NCBI RefSeq assembly: GCF_001421435.1
Contig: NZ_LMKA01000002.1
Coordinates: forward strand, 1 to 64,000
Direction: 5' to 3'
Length of the DNA stretch: 64,000 nucleotides
Source: Chryseobacterium sp. Leaf201
Lineage (GTDB): Bacteria > Bacteroidota > Bacteroidia > Flavobacteriales > Weeksellaceae
Position numbers and translations under genes: made by a program. The notes under the pieces were generated by a model. That model saw nothing but the letters and a program-made list of their open reading frames with translations. It searched no databases and was not told the DNA's origin. Positions 45,792 through 53,935 of this stretch are shown here, in pieces. The stretch's first letter is position 1, and each line of letters begins with the position of its first letter.

Positions 45792-46775
45792 ATGCAAATG
45801 CAAGACATTACGAAAAACAACTTTGACTTCTTACGTGTTCTCCTCGCTTTTATCGTTTTTGTAGGACACCTGGGAGCACTCAGTGCCTCTGAAGAACTCA
45901 AAATTTTCGAAAAAAGTCCTGTAGAACTTGCCGTTTTCGGCTTTTTTATTGTCAGCGGATTCCTTATTGCCAGAAGCTATGACCGGTCTTCAAGTTTAAA
46001 AAGCTATTTGAAAAAGAGGATCAAAAGAATTGTCCCGGCCTATCTGCTGGTTGTTTTTTTATGTGCTATTTTGTTAAGCTTTGTCAGCACACTTCCTTTT
46101 AAAGAATATTTCAGCAATACGCAGGTTTATAAATACCTGTTCTGGAATTCTGTATTTTTAAATTTTCAGGCACCCTGGCTTCCAGGCGTTTTCGGCAACC
46201 AGGCGGTTAACGGTGCACTCTGGACCCTTAAGGTAGAAATGTGCTATTACTTTTCCGTTCCGCTGTTGTTCCTGTTTTTTGGCAAAAACAATAAATACAG
46301 GAATGTCAGTTTAATGGTTATTTATTTCCTGTCGCTGGTTTATCTTAATTATTTTGAATCCCTGGATAAAATTTCACTGTCCAAGCAGATTCCCGGAGTA
46401 TTGTGTTATTTCATCCCCGGAATGCTCATCTATTTTAATTTTGACAAGTTTATCAAACATAAAAATATCCTGTTCATTATTGCAGTGGTTACGGTCTGGA
46501 TTGATCTGATTTTCGATATTAAACTTTTCTCTCCGATGATGATCGGTATCATTGTTCTTTATATTGCTTATTCCCTCAAATTCCTGAACAATTTCGGAAA
46601 ATACGGAGACTTTACCTACGGGATTTATATTTTTCACTTCCCTATCATCCGGGTTTTTACCACACTGGGATTTTTTAAAGACTACAATCCGTTTGTCATG
46701 GCATTCGTCTGCATGCTCGTGGTTATTGCGGTCGGTATCAGTTCATGGCACCTGTATGAGAAAAAATTTTTATAA
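45792..46775 (+). CDS. Acyltransferase family 3 (OafA/NodX-type) membrane protein
   Basis: A 327-residue polytopic protein; the start at 45792 is chosen because the -7 element overlaps the ATG at 45780. ITKNNFDFLRVLLAFIVFVG with the catalytic His in VGHLGAL is the family signature. About nine hydrophobic helices follow, and SYLKKRIKRIVPAYLLVV is the usual Arg-rich segment. Such enzymes O-acylate cell-surface sugars from acyl donors across the inner membrane. It is followed after 17 bases by a glycosyltransferase, suggesting a joint surface polysaccharide or LPS role. Confidence 0.9.
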   Translation: MQMQDITKNNFDFLRVLLAFIVFVGHLGALSASEELKIFEKSPVELAVFGFFIVSGFLIARSYDRSSSLKSYLKKRIKRIVPAYLLVVFLCAILLSFVSTLPFKEYFSNTQVYKYLFWNSVFLNFQAPWLPGVFGNQAVNGALWTLKVEMCYYFSVPLLFLFFGKNNKYRNVSLMVIYFLSLVYLNYFESLDKISLSKQIPGVLCYFIPGMLIYFNFDKFIKHKNILFIIAVVTVWIDLIFDIKLFSPMMIGIIVLYIAYSLKFLNNFGKYGDFTYGIYIFHFPIIRVFTTLGFFKDYNPFVMAFVCMLVVIAVGISSWHLYEKKFL

Positions 46776-46792
46776 TTAATTGCAAAACACGA

Positions 46793-47551
46793 ATGAAAGA
46801 CCTGGTATCCATCATCACACCGTCATACAATTCCGCAGAATTTATTGAGGAAACAATACAGTCCGTACTAAACCAAACCTATGAAAACTGGGAGTGGCTG
46901 ATTACAGATGATCTTTCCAGTGACCAGACTGTAGAAATTTTACTGAAATACAATGACCCCAGAATTAAGTTACAGGTACTGGAGCAGAACGGAGGCGCCG
47001 GAAATGCCAGAAATAAAAGCCTTGAAAGAGCGCAGGGAAGGTATATCGCTTTCCTTGATTCTGATGACTACTGGTATCCGGAATATCTGGAAACGATGAC
47101 GGCTTATATGAAGGAAAATAATGCTGAGCTGGCATACTGCAATTATTCCAGATGTGACGAGCATACTATGGAACCTATTTTAAAGGATTTCCTGGCGGAT
47201 AAAACCGTTACTTTTTCCAATCTGCTTAAAACCTGCAGGCTGGCCCCGGTTTCAACCGTTTATGATTCGAAAAGGGTCGGGAAATTTTTCTTTCCGGTAA
47301 AAAGCAAGCGTGAAGACCATGTGATGTGGCTGAATTTACTGAAAGAAATCCCGGAAGGACATCCTGTACAGAAAACCATGGCCAAATACAGGATGCGTGA
47401 GAACAGCGTCTCCAGGAAAAAGAAAAACATCATCAAAGATCAGTATCTTGTGTATAAAGATTTTATGGGATTTTCTACTTTTACGTCGTTATATTACACC
47501 GCGAACTGGGCCCTGAACGGGTTTCTAAAATATTCTAAAATTTTTAACTGA
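46793..47551 (+). CDS. Glycosyltransferase family 2
   Basis: A 252-residue GT-A enzyme. The N-terminus VSIITPSYNSAEFIEETIQS is typical, with nucleotide-binding ITDDLSSDQT, then GGAGNARNKSLERAQG and the DXD-type motif FLDSDDYW. The C-terminal part (YRMRENSVSRKKKN) includes an acceptor-binding region. No membrane helix is seen. It probably adds a sugar to a surface glycan or LPS core. It overlaps the next gene by one base and follows the acyltransferase. Confidence 0.92.
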   Translation: MKDLVSIITPSYNSAEFIEETIQSVLNQTYENWEWLITDDLSSDQTVEILLKYNDPRIKLQVLEQNGGAGNARNKSLERAQGRYIAFLDSDDYWYPEYLETMTAYMKENNAELAYCNYSRCDEHTMEPILKDFLADKTVTFSNLLKTCRLAPVSTVYDSKRVGKFFFPVKSKREDHVMWLNLLKEIPEGHPVQKTMAKYRMRENSVSRKKKNIIKDQYLVYKDFMGFSTFTSLYYTANWALNGFLKYSKIFN

Positions 47552-48177
47552 TGGAGTATTCTAAAGAGTTTAAAGCTGCATTGAGTGCATTTTCTGGCAT
47601 AGAGAAAGACCGCCTTATCTTCAGGCTGTTAAAGAAGGATCCGCTGTTGTCTAAAAAGCTCTATTTTGAACTGATTGATCCTGAAACGACTGATGATAAG
47701 AGAAGTGCGATGGAAGAGCATATTCAGGAGAAAGTGCAGCTGGCCTCGAAATACATCGGCAATCCTAAATATTTCCTGACCATCATCCGGAAAATAAGCG
47801 GGGAAATTACGGAACACGTCAAAATAACCACTGATAAATTCGGGGACGTATCTCTTAATTTACTGTTGGTTGATGCCATCTTACTGCATAATGAAGATCT
47901 CAGCCGGCAGCGGTTTGACAATGTGTATAAGCTTTATCTTTACCTCATCAATAAAACAGTAAGGTCATTGCTTCTGATTAAAAAACTGGATGAGGATTAC
48001 TGGATGGAATTTGATGAGCAGCTGGAAAACCTGAAAGAAAAGGTATTAAAAAACCACTATTTATCGAAGCTTTTTATCAACAATGAAATAGATTTCAACT
48101 GGCTCAGGACTGAAAATATTCCTGATCATTTTGACCTTATTATTAAAGATATAAAAAGCCAGGGCTTCTTACGATAG
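47551..48177 (+). CDS. Uncharacterised helical protein
   Basis: A 208-residue soluble, largely alpha-helical protein that I do not recognise. It is rich in Leu, Lys, Glu and Asp; runs such as LIFRLLKKDPLLSKKLYFEL and YLINKTVRSLLLIKKLDEDY suggest a helical bundle. Its start overlaps the glycosyltransferase stop by one base, so it is coupled to that gene. Its 3' end overlaps the convergent waaA by 9 bases. Confidence 0.8.
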   Translation: MEYSKEFKAALSAFSGIEKDRLIFRLLKKDPLLSKKLYFELIDPETTDDKRSAMEEHIQEKVQLASKYIGNPKYFLTIIRKISGEITEHVKITTDKFGDVSLNLLLVDAILLHNEDLSRQRFDNVYKLYLYLINKTVRSLLLIKKLDEDYWMEFDEQLENLKEKVLKNHYLSKLFINNEIDFNWLRTENIPDHFDLIIKDIKSQGFLR

Positions 48178-49398
48178 CATTTTCCTGATGATCAACTCTG
48201 TTGAGTCCGGTTTTTCGCTGACGAACTTTTCAGCTTTGGCAGACATAACCTGAAGCATTTCTTCATTATTGATCAGGAAGATCACAAAATCAGCAGCAAG
48301 GCCTGCATTTTCAAAAGGTTTCCCTCCGTCCACAGAAATCAGTTCATCTGCCTCCGGATTTTTTCTGTAATGGTTCCCGAAAATCACCGGAACGCCAAAA
48401 GTGGCTGCTTCAAGAATATTGTGCAGTCCTGCATCATGGAAACCTCCGCCTACAACGGCAATGTCTGCATAAGAATATAATTTGGAGAGTAAACCAATGC
48501 TGTCTATAATTAAAACCCTCGATGTGAACTGTTCATCCGGCCCGGTAATTTCACTGTATAGAACCGCTTCAGGAAAAACCTGTTTTAAGTGCTGAACCCG
48601 TTTCAGGTCATGCGGCGCAATAATCAGCTTTACATAAGGACTGGAGAGTAAAACTTCCTCTGCAATTTTCTCTTCCGCCTGCCAGGAACTGCCAAAAACC
48701 ACAGCCTTGTCATTCCCGATAAAATCTGTGATAAAAGGAACGTGGTTATCCCGTTCCCTCAGCTGTTTTACGCGGTCAAACCTTGTATCTCCCGTTACGG
48801 AAGCCTGCATCAGGCCAATGCTTCTTGCCAGAGCAAAAGACATATCCGTCTGATGGAAAAACCAGTCGATATTTTTCTGCAGCTGCTGTACAAACCATTT
48901 TCCGTAAGAGGTAAAAAAAGACTGTCCGTCATAAAAAAGAGCCGAGATCACATACGTTTTTGCTCCCTGATTTTTAAGTTCCTGAAGCAGATGATACCAA
49001 TACTCGTATTTCACCGTAAAAAACAGTTCAACGGAAAACTGTGATACAAAATTCTTTACATGAGATTTTTTGTCAAATGGCAGGTAACAGACAACATCTG
49101 CAATATGCTTCTTTTTAACAACATTTTCGTACCCTGACGGCGAGAAGAAAGTAACCAGGATTTTACGGTCAGGAAATTTTTCTTTCAGCTGCTCCAGAAC
49201 AGGAAGTCCCTGCTCATATTCCCCCAGGCTGGCTGCATGCATCCAGATCACCCGGTCCGTTCCTGAAAAAGCTGATTTTACTTTCTGCAATGATTCTCTT
49301 CTCCCTTCAACGCCTTTTTTAGTTTTATCATTGAATAAAGAAAAAACCTTCATCCCGAAGATGAGCAGATTAATAAATATGTGATACAAAAATGCCAT
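48169..49398 (-). CDS. waaA: 3-deoxy-D-manno-octulosonic acid transferase
   Basis: A 409-residue Kdo transferase that adds Kdo to lipid A precursor. Residues about 1-25 anchor it in the membrane (FLYHIFINLLIFGMKVFSLF). IWMHAASLGEYEQGLPVLEQ contains the catalytic Glu, followed by VFGSSWQAEEKI and APHDLKRVQHL. The donor-binding site is VVGGGFHDAGLHNILEAATF and the E-N-H-type region is FGNHYRKNPEADELI. Last gene of a four-gene minus-strand operon. Confidence 0.95.
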   Translation of the reverse strand: MAFLYHIFINLLIFGMKVFSLFNDKTKKGVEGRRESLQKVKSAFSGTDRVIWMHAASLGEYEQGLPVLEQLKEKFPDRKILVTFFSPSGYENVVKKKHIADVVCYLPFDKKSHVKNFVSQFSVELFFTVKYEYWYHLLQELKNQGAKTYVISALFYDGQSFFTSYGKWFVQQLQKNIDWFFHQTDMSFALARSIGLMQASVTGDTRFDRVKQLRERDNHVPFITDFIGNDKAVVFGSSWQAEEKIAEEVLLSSPYVKLIIAPHDLKRVQHLKQVFPEAVLYSEITGPDEQFTSRVLIIDSIGLLSKLYSYADIAVVGGGFHDAGLHNILEAATFGVPVIFGNHYRKNPEADELISVDGGKPFENAGLAADFVIFLINNEEMLQVMSAKAEKFVSEKPDSTELIIRKMLS

Positions 49399-49408
49399 GC
49401 TTCTGATA

Positions 49409-49876
49409 TTATTTAAATAAGCCTACGAGAATAAAAACAGTAATTAAACTTCCGATGACAGTGAGAAATGAAATTGCCAACGGAACTTTCGGCTTCACCG
49501 TTTCATCAAAAGAATACCTGAACATATAATCCTGGCTGTTCAGGAAAATCAGTGCGATTAAAACAAACAGCCACCTTATGAATATTTCCATGATAAGAAA
49601 CTGTGCATATTTATTTTCTTCGGTAATTTCTACAGGGAAATTGGCAGCACCGGCATCTCTGCTTACCCATGTGAATATAAAATAAAATACAGTGAGCAGA
49701 GCAGGCAGTAAAAAAGAGTATTTTCTGTTGCCGAAACGGTCTGCTTTACCGTCAAAATCAAAATGAACGGGAATGGTCTGCGGCAGGGTTGCATAATGTT
49801 TTATGGTAAACCTCCATAAAAAAACCAGCAGCCCGAAATTAAAAACATCAAAAATAACCAGAAATGTATCTTTCAT
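49409..49876 (-). CDS. DUF1648 domain membrane protein
   Basis: A 155-residue protein with about four hydrophobic helices. The N-terminal KHYATLPQTIPVHFDFDGKA and DRFGNRKYSFLLPAL is the DUF1648 signature. Function unknown; related domains occur in SdpI-like immunity proteins, but the family is diverse. It lies between the C40 peptidase gene (18 bases) and waaA (10 bases). Confidence 0.85.
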   Translation of the reverse strand: MKDTFLVIFDVFNFGLLVFLWRFTIKHYATLPQTIPVHFDFDGKADRFGNRKYSFLLPALLTVFYFIFTWVSRDAGAANFPVEITEENKYAQFLIMEIFIRWLFVLIALIFLNSQDYMFRYSFDETVKPKVPLAISFLTVIGSLITVFILVGLFK

Positions 49877-49894
49877 TTCAGAGGAATTAAAACG

Positions 49895-50614
49895 TTATAA
49901 AATATTTTTAATTACCCTTAGCTTATGGGTATGCTTATTCATTTCCTTATTGAAAATCCCTGTAGAATCCAGCGTATCAATCCTCACCTTCCCCGAAGCA
50001 TGGATGATTCTCTGATTGTCCAGCATGATGCCTACATGGATGATCTTTCCTTCTGCACTTTCGAAAAACGCCAGGTCACCCGGACGGCTCTCCTCTACAA
50101 AAGTAAGTGACTCCCCCACTTCTACCTGCTGGGAAGTATCTCTCGGCAGCTTTACGCCGTGAATTTTATAAACCAGCTGGGTAAATCCGGAACAGTCTAC
50201 CGCGAAATAACTTTTTCCGCCCCACAGGTAAGGAACATTTAAAAACTCCTTAGCGGTAAGGGAAATACTCTCACGCACGTCATGGCTCCGTCTGGAAGCT
50301 ACTGCAGGAAATTCAACCTCTGAACCCATTGACAGCAGCATCTTTCCGTCACGCATTAAAACGGAAGAAAAATCTTCAGTAATAACCGTAACTTTCCGTC
50401 TGGCCAGATCCTCCCCGGTTACAGGTTTTAACTGTTTGGTATCCATCCACCCTTCATAGCCGTCATAATGCATTTTTATCCGGGTCCAGTTTTTATTGAC
50501 TTCCAGAATATCCGCACTTTCCCCGAACAGTATTTCCGTAACGATTTCCGCCCGGTCAGAACTTTCTGCACGAACGGGTGCTACGGTAACCACACAAATT
50601 CCTTTATCCATCAA
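49895..50614 (-). CDS. Cytoplasmic NlpC/P60 (C40) peptidase with SH3b domains
   Basis: A 239-residue enzyme with two SH3b-like regions (about 8-66 and 74-105) and a C40 catalytic domain. Cys141 (VDCSGFTQLVYK), His193 (IHVGIM) and His205 form the likely catalytic set. No signal peptide is visible, so it probably acts in the cytoplasm on recycled murein peptides, like the gamma-D-Glu-L-diamino acid endopeptidase YkfC. It starts 17 bases after the O-methyltransferase gene. The ATG may be the second of two (MMDKG). Confidence 0.88.
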   Translation of the reverse strand: MMDKGICVVTVAPVRAESSDRAEIVTEILFGESADILEVNKNWTRIKMHYDGYEGWMDTKQLKPVTGEDLARRKVTVITEDFSSVLMRDGKMLLSMGSEVEFPAVASRRSHDVRESISLTAKEFLNVPYLWGGKSYFAVDCSGFTQLVYKIHGVKLPRDTSQQVEVGESLTFVEESRPGDLAFFESAEGKIIHVGIMLDNQRIIHASGKVRIDTLDSTGIFNKEMNKHTHKLRVIKNIL

Positions 50615-50631
50615 GTTATATTATTGAATGA

Positions 50632-51279
50632 TTATTTTCTGCGGAGAAAATTTACTCCGTCCCGCAAAGGTAAAATAAGATTTTCAAAATCGTCATCTTT
50701 TGCAATCAAATCATTTAATTCCTTAATCACCTGCGTAGACCGCTGTTTCGGGTTTTCTTCCAGCACTTTCCCGTACCAGAGCACATTATCGAACATGATA
50801 ACCGATCCGGATGCTGTTCTTGGTTTTATAAGCCTGAAATATTCTGCATAGTTCTCTTTGTCTGCATCAATGAAAACCAAGTCAAAAATTTCCTCTGTCT
50901 CCTTTAAAAATTCTTTGGCATCCTGAAGCCTGAAATCGATCTGCGAAGAATATTTACTTTCGGCAAAATATTTCCTCGACAAATGTGCCAGGTCTTCATT
51001 AACATCCAGTGTCGTGATTTTTCCGTCTTCAGAAAGACCTTCTGTTAAGCATAGTGTAGCATACCCGGTAAAAGTCCCGATTTCAAGAATATTTTTCGGG
51101 CGGAGCATCCTGGAAATGATCGTTAACAGCCTTCCCTGCTGATAACCGGAAATCATATGCGGCTGCGTGGTTTTCTGATAGGTTTCCCGTCTTAACTTTT
51201 TCAGAATTTCAGGTTCCGAAGAAGCGTGGGTTTCCAGATACCGGTCCATTTCCGGATTTTTTTCTTCAAAAAAGCTCAT
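50632..51279 (-). CDS. SAM-dependent O-methyltransferase (family 3)
   Basis: A 215-residue protein; I start it at MSFFEEKNPE (51279) rather than 51300. The AdoMet site is ILEIGTFTGYATLCLTEGL, followed by TTLDVNEDLAHLSRKYF and the metal-binding region DLVFIDADKENYAEYF, as in catechol or caffeoyl-CoA O-methyltransferases. The acceptor is unknown. It leads the minus-strand operon O-methyltransferase, C40 peptidase, DUF1648, waaA (spacings 17, 18, 10). Confidence 0.88.
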   Translation of the reverse strand: MSFFEEKNPEMDRYLETHASSEPEILKKLRRETYQKTTQPHMISGYQQGRLLTIISRMLRPKNILEIGTFTGYATLCLTEGLSEDGKITTLDVNEDLAHLSRKYFAESKYSSQIDFRLQDAKEFLKETEEIFDLVFIDADKENYAEYFRLIKPRTASGSVIMFDNVLWYGKVLEENPKQRSTQVIKELNDLIAKDDDFENLILPLRDGVNFLRRK

Positions 51280-51610
51280 GATACAAATTTTGTGATTCAA
51301 AATTACTTAAATATAGGCAAAAAGCATGAATAATACAGAAGACAGAGAGCACGAGAGAAAAATTTACTTAAAATACCGTAGAAATACGGATAGTTTGGTA
51401 TGATAATAATTCTAATTTTGCAACGCAGGGTAAACACTAAGACCAAGATGAATGAAGGAGAAAAAAAACAAATTAACCACAGAATCAGAGAACCGCAGTG
51501 CCGCAAGGTGCTGCGAATTCTTATCCAGACACTGTCAAACTGAAAATATCCGGATCAATTTTTAAACGGATCAATCATCCTGTTACTTAAAAAAGAAGAA
51601 CTTATCTGAT
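51280..51610. other. Gene-free stretch upstream of the O-methyltransferase operon
   Basis: AT-rich with no convincing coding frame. A short hairpin GCAGTGCC/GGTGCTGC with a GCAA loop lies near 51496-51515, beside a degenerate AACCACAGAATCAGAGAA motif (51476-51493). A promoter for the operon should be here, but none matches TAnnTTTG clearly. Confidence 0.5.
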
Positions 51611-51652
51611 AAAAAAAACAAATCCCGAAGCAATTCGGGATTTGTTTTTTTT
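51611..51652. terminator. Terminator of the OmpA-family gene
   Basis: A long perfect stem (outer A/T runs, core AAATCCCGAA/TTCGGGATTT, 51620-51643) with a GCAA tetraloop, 21 bases after the OmpA gene stop. It can work in both directions. Confidence 0.85.
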
Positions 51653-51672
51653 GATTGAATGTTTTGATTTAA

Positions 51673-52506
51673 TTATTTCTTTGGCGTGATGTCCATCAGT
51701 TTCATGAACTCATCCAGTTTAGGCATGATGATGATCTCCGTCCTTCTGTTTTCAGCTCTTCCGGAAACACTCATGTTGGTTGCTTTAGGATTAAATTCAG
51801 AACGTCCTCCCGCTGTAATTCTTGCCGGGTCAACACCAAACTGAGTCTGCAGGACTTTAGCTACGGAAGTTCCTCTTAAAGCAGAAAGATCCCAGTTGTC
51901 TCTCGGTAAATTTGACGAATTTAAAGGGGCATTATCGGTATTCCCTTCAATCAGTACTGAATATTTGTCATAGTCGTTGATTACTTTGGCCACTTTGCCA
52001 AGTACTTCCTGAGCAGCAGGCAATACATTGTAATCTCCTGTCTTATATAACATTTTGTCTGAAAGTGAAATCATTACTACTCCTTTCAGCACTTTTACCT
52101 GAACATCGCTGTCCGCTACATTATCCAAAGATCTTTTCAACTTGTTTGATAAAGCCAGGTTTAAGCTGTCATTTTTCGCATTGCTTGAAATCAGCTGCTT
52201 GATATAAGAATTTGAAGAATTGATCTCGCCCACTAACTTATCAATGTTTGCCGAACTTTTCCCTGTATTTGAAAGGCAGGCATCCAACGAAGATTTTAAA
52301 GCGTCATGCTGGCTTTTCAGCAAACCGTTTTCACTTGCCAAAGCAGAGTTCTGAGATTTCAGATCCTGAATTTCTCTCTGTCTTTCCCCTACGTTTTCAA
52401 TACACTGTTTGTAATTCGAGCTTAATGCATCATACTGCTTTTTGCTGATACAAGATGTCATCCCCAACACCATTGCAGATACTGCTAAGATTTTAAATAT
52501 TTTCAT
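51673..52506 (-). CDS. OmpA-family peptidoglycan-binding lipoprotein
   Basis: A 277-residue lipoprotein (GMTSC lipobox, Cys19). Residues about 25-140 are a coiled-coil stalk (KQCIENVGERQREIQDLKSQ and similar). The C-terminal OmpA domain (about 150-270) has YSVLIEGNTDNAPLNSSNLP, then NWDLSALRGTSVAKVLQT and the R-rich MSVSGRAENRRTEIII. It tethers the outer membrane to the cell wall. Single gene with a TACCTTTG box upstream. Confidence 0.93.
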   Translation of the reverse strand: MKIFKILAVSAMVLGMTSCISKKQYDALSSNYKQCIENVGERQREIQDLKSQNSALASENGLLKSQHDALKSSLDACLSNTGKSSANIDKLVGEINSSNSYIKQLISSNAKNDSLNLALSNKLKRSLDNVADSDVQVKVLKGVVMISLSDKMLYKTGDYNVLPAAQEVLGKVAKVINDYDKYSVLIEGNTDNAPLNSSNLPRDNWDLSALRGTSVAKVLQTQFGVDPARITAGGRSEFNPKATNMSVSGRAENRRTEIIIMPKLDEFMKLMDITPKK

Positions 52507-52528
52507 AAATAATCATTTTTAGACGGTC

Positions 52529-52536
52529 CAAAGGTA
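52529..52536 (-). promoter_or_regulatory. -7 promoter element of the OmpA-family gene
   Basis: Minus-strand TACCTTTG matches TAnnTTTG, 22 bases before the ATG at 52506. It is only 25 bases from the tilS promoter on the other strand. Confidence 0.55.
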
Positions 52537-52561
52537 AAAAATTCATTTTAATTATATGGAT

Positions 52562-52569
52562 TATCTTTG
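52562..52569 (+). promoter_or_regulatory. -7 promoter element of tilS
   Basis: TATCTTTG matches TAnnTTTG and lies 22 bases before the ATG at 52592, inside the longer reading frame that opens at 52556. It decides the tilS start. Confidence 0.6.
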
Positions 52570-52591
52570 TACAAAGAAATTCTCAGCATCC

Positions 52592-53935
52592 ATGTTGAAC
52601 CCATCAGGCTTAAAAAAACAATTAGATTACCTTATCCATCTTTCTGAACGCAGAAGCTATCTTATTGCGGTAAGCGGCGGGGCTGATTCTATGGTGCTCG
52701 TCTGGCTGTTTAATGAGTTAAAGGATGTGGGATATCCATTTCAGGTTGCCCATGTGAATTATGGGCTCCGGGGCAGTGATTCGGATCTGGACCAGAAAGT
52801 TGCTGAAGATTTCTGTAAAAAAAACAATATTAAGTTTCATTTATATCAAGTTTCTGAAAAAGACCGGAAGCCCGGAAACTCCATCCAGTTCTGGGCGCGG
52901 GAATTGAGGTACCGGTTCTTCAGAGAAATTCAGGAAAAGGAACATCTGGAATTTCTGGTAACTGCCCACCACCTGAACGACCAGCTGGAAACATTCATCA
53001 TCAATCTTTCCAAAGCAGCGGGAATTAACGGGCTGAGCGGAATTCCGGCAAACAGCAACGGTATTTTACGCCCTCTTTTAAATTTCACAAAAGAGGAAAT
53101 TTATTGTTTCGCACGAGAAAACAATATTGCCTATCGTGAAGACCTGTCTAATCAGAAAAATGATTACCTGAGAAACAGGATAAGAAACTGTATTGTTCCG
53201 GAACTGCTGGAAACCAATGATCATTTTCTGGAGAATTTCAGGAAAAGCCTGTCTTATTTAAATCAGACCAGGGATTTTGTTCAGGAAAAGATCCAGGAGA
53301 CAGAAAACCGGATTTCTATTGCTGATAGACCGCATACAATTTTATCCCGTGAAAAACTGGCTCAGGAAAGTGACTTTGCGAAATTTGAAATTTTAAAAAA
53401 ATACGGTTTTAATCAGGAAAACGAGATTCCTAAAATTTTTAATACTGAAAACGGGAGCTCTTTTTTTTCAGCAGATTACCGGCTTATCATTAACCGGGAA
53501 GAACTGATTTTCAAAAAAAGGACAGGTGATGAAGAGCAAAATCAGGATGAAGAAATTGTCCTGATTGAAAATTTTGATTTTTCTGAAAACCAAATCATTA
53601 TTAATCTCGAAAGTAATATTGGCAGCATTGAAGAAATCAATAAAACTTTTGAATGGTGTTTTGATGCCGGAAAACTCCGCTTTCCTTTGCGGTTAAGACG
53701 GCAACAGGACGGTGATGAATTTTTTCCGTACGGTTTTTCAGGGAAAAAGAAAGTCTCCAAGTTTTTTAGGGACGAAAAAATATCTATTTTAGCGAGGCGA
53801 AAAATATGGATTCTGGCTGACCGTGAAAATTCCATACTCGGGATTATTCCGTACAGGCAGGACCGGAGATATGCAGGGGATGAGAAAACCAACAATATTC
53901 TCAGAATTTTTAATAAAAGCAAAAATGAAATTTAG
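52592..53935 (+). CDS. tilS: tRNA(Ile)-lysidine synthetase
   Basis: A 447-residue N-type ATP pyrophosphatase that converts C34 of tRNA-Ile(CAU) to lysidine. The PP-loop SGGADS is at 28-33, followed by HVNYGLRG, TAHHLNDQLETF, GINGLSGIP and YREDLSNQKNDYLRNRIR. The C-terminal TilS substrate domain has LRLRRQQDGDEFFP and FFRDEKISILARRKIW. The ATG at 52592 is chosen because the -7 box lies inside the longer frame. It overlaps dsbD by 11 bases. Confidence 0.94.
   Translation: MLNPSGLKKQLDYLIHLSERRSYLIAVSGGADSMVLVWLFNELKDVGYPFQVAHVNYGLRGSDSDLDQKVAEDFCKKNNIKFHLYQVSEKDRKPGNSIQFWARELRYRFFREIQEKEHLEFLVTAHHLNDQLETFIINLSKAAGINGLSGIPANSNGILRPLLNFTKEEIYCFARENNIAYREDLSNQKNDYLRNRIRNCIVPELLETNDHFLENFRKSLSYLNQTRDFVQEKIQETENRISIADRPHTILSREKLAQESDFAKFEILKKYGFNQENEIPKIFNTENGSSFFSADYRLIINREELIFKKRTGDEEQNQDEEIVLIENFDFSENQIIINLESNIGSIEEINKTFEWCFDAGKLRFPLRLRRQQDGDEFFPYGFSGKKKVSKFFRDEKISILARRKIWILADRENSILGIIPYRQDRRYAGDEKTNNILRIFNKSKNEI

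Noticed and set aside
51303..51506. Hydrophobic 67-residue minus-strand frame upstream of the O-methyltransferase gene
   Set aside because: AT-rich composition, no promoter and no recognised motif; the hydrophobicity follows from T-rich sequence.
53823..53924. Extended 723-residue start for DsbD
   Set aside because: The extra 34 residues lie inside tilS coding sequence and precede the signal peptide, which would then not be N-terminal.
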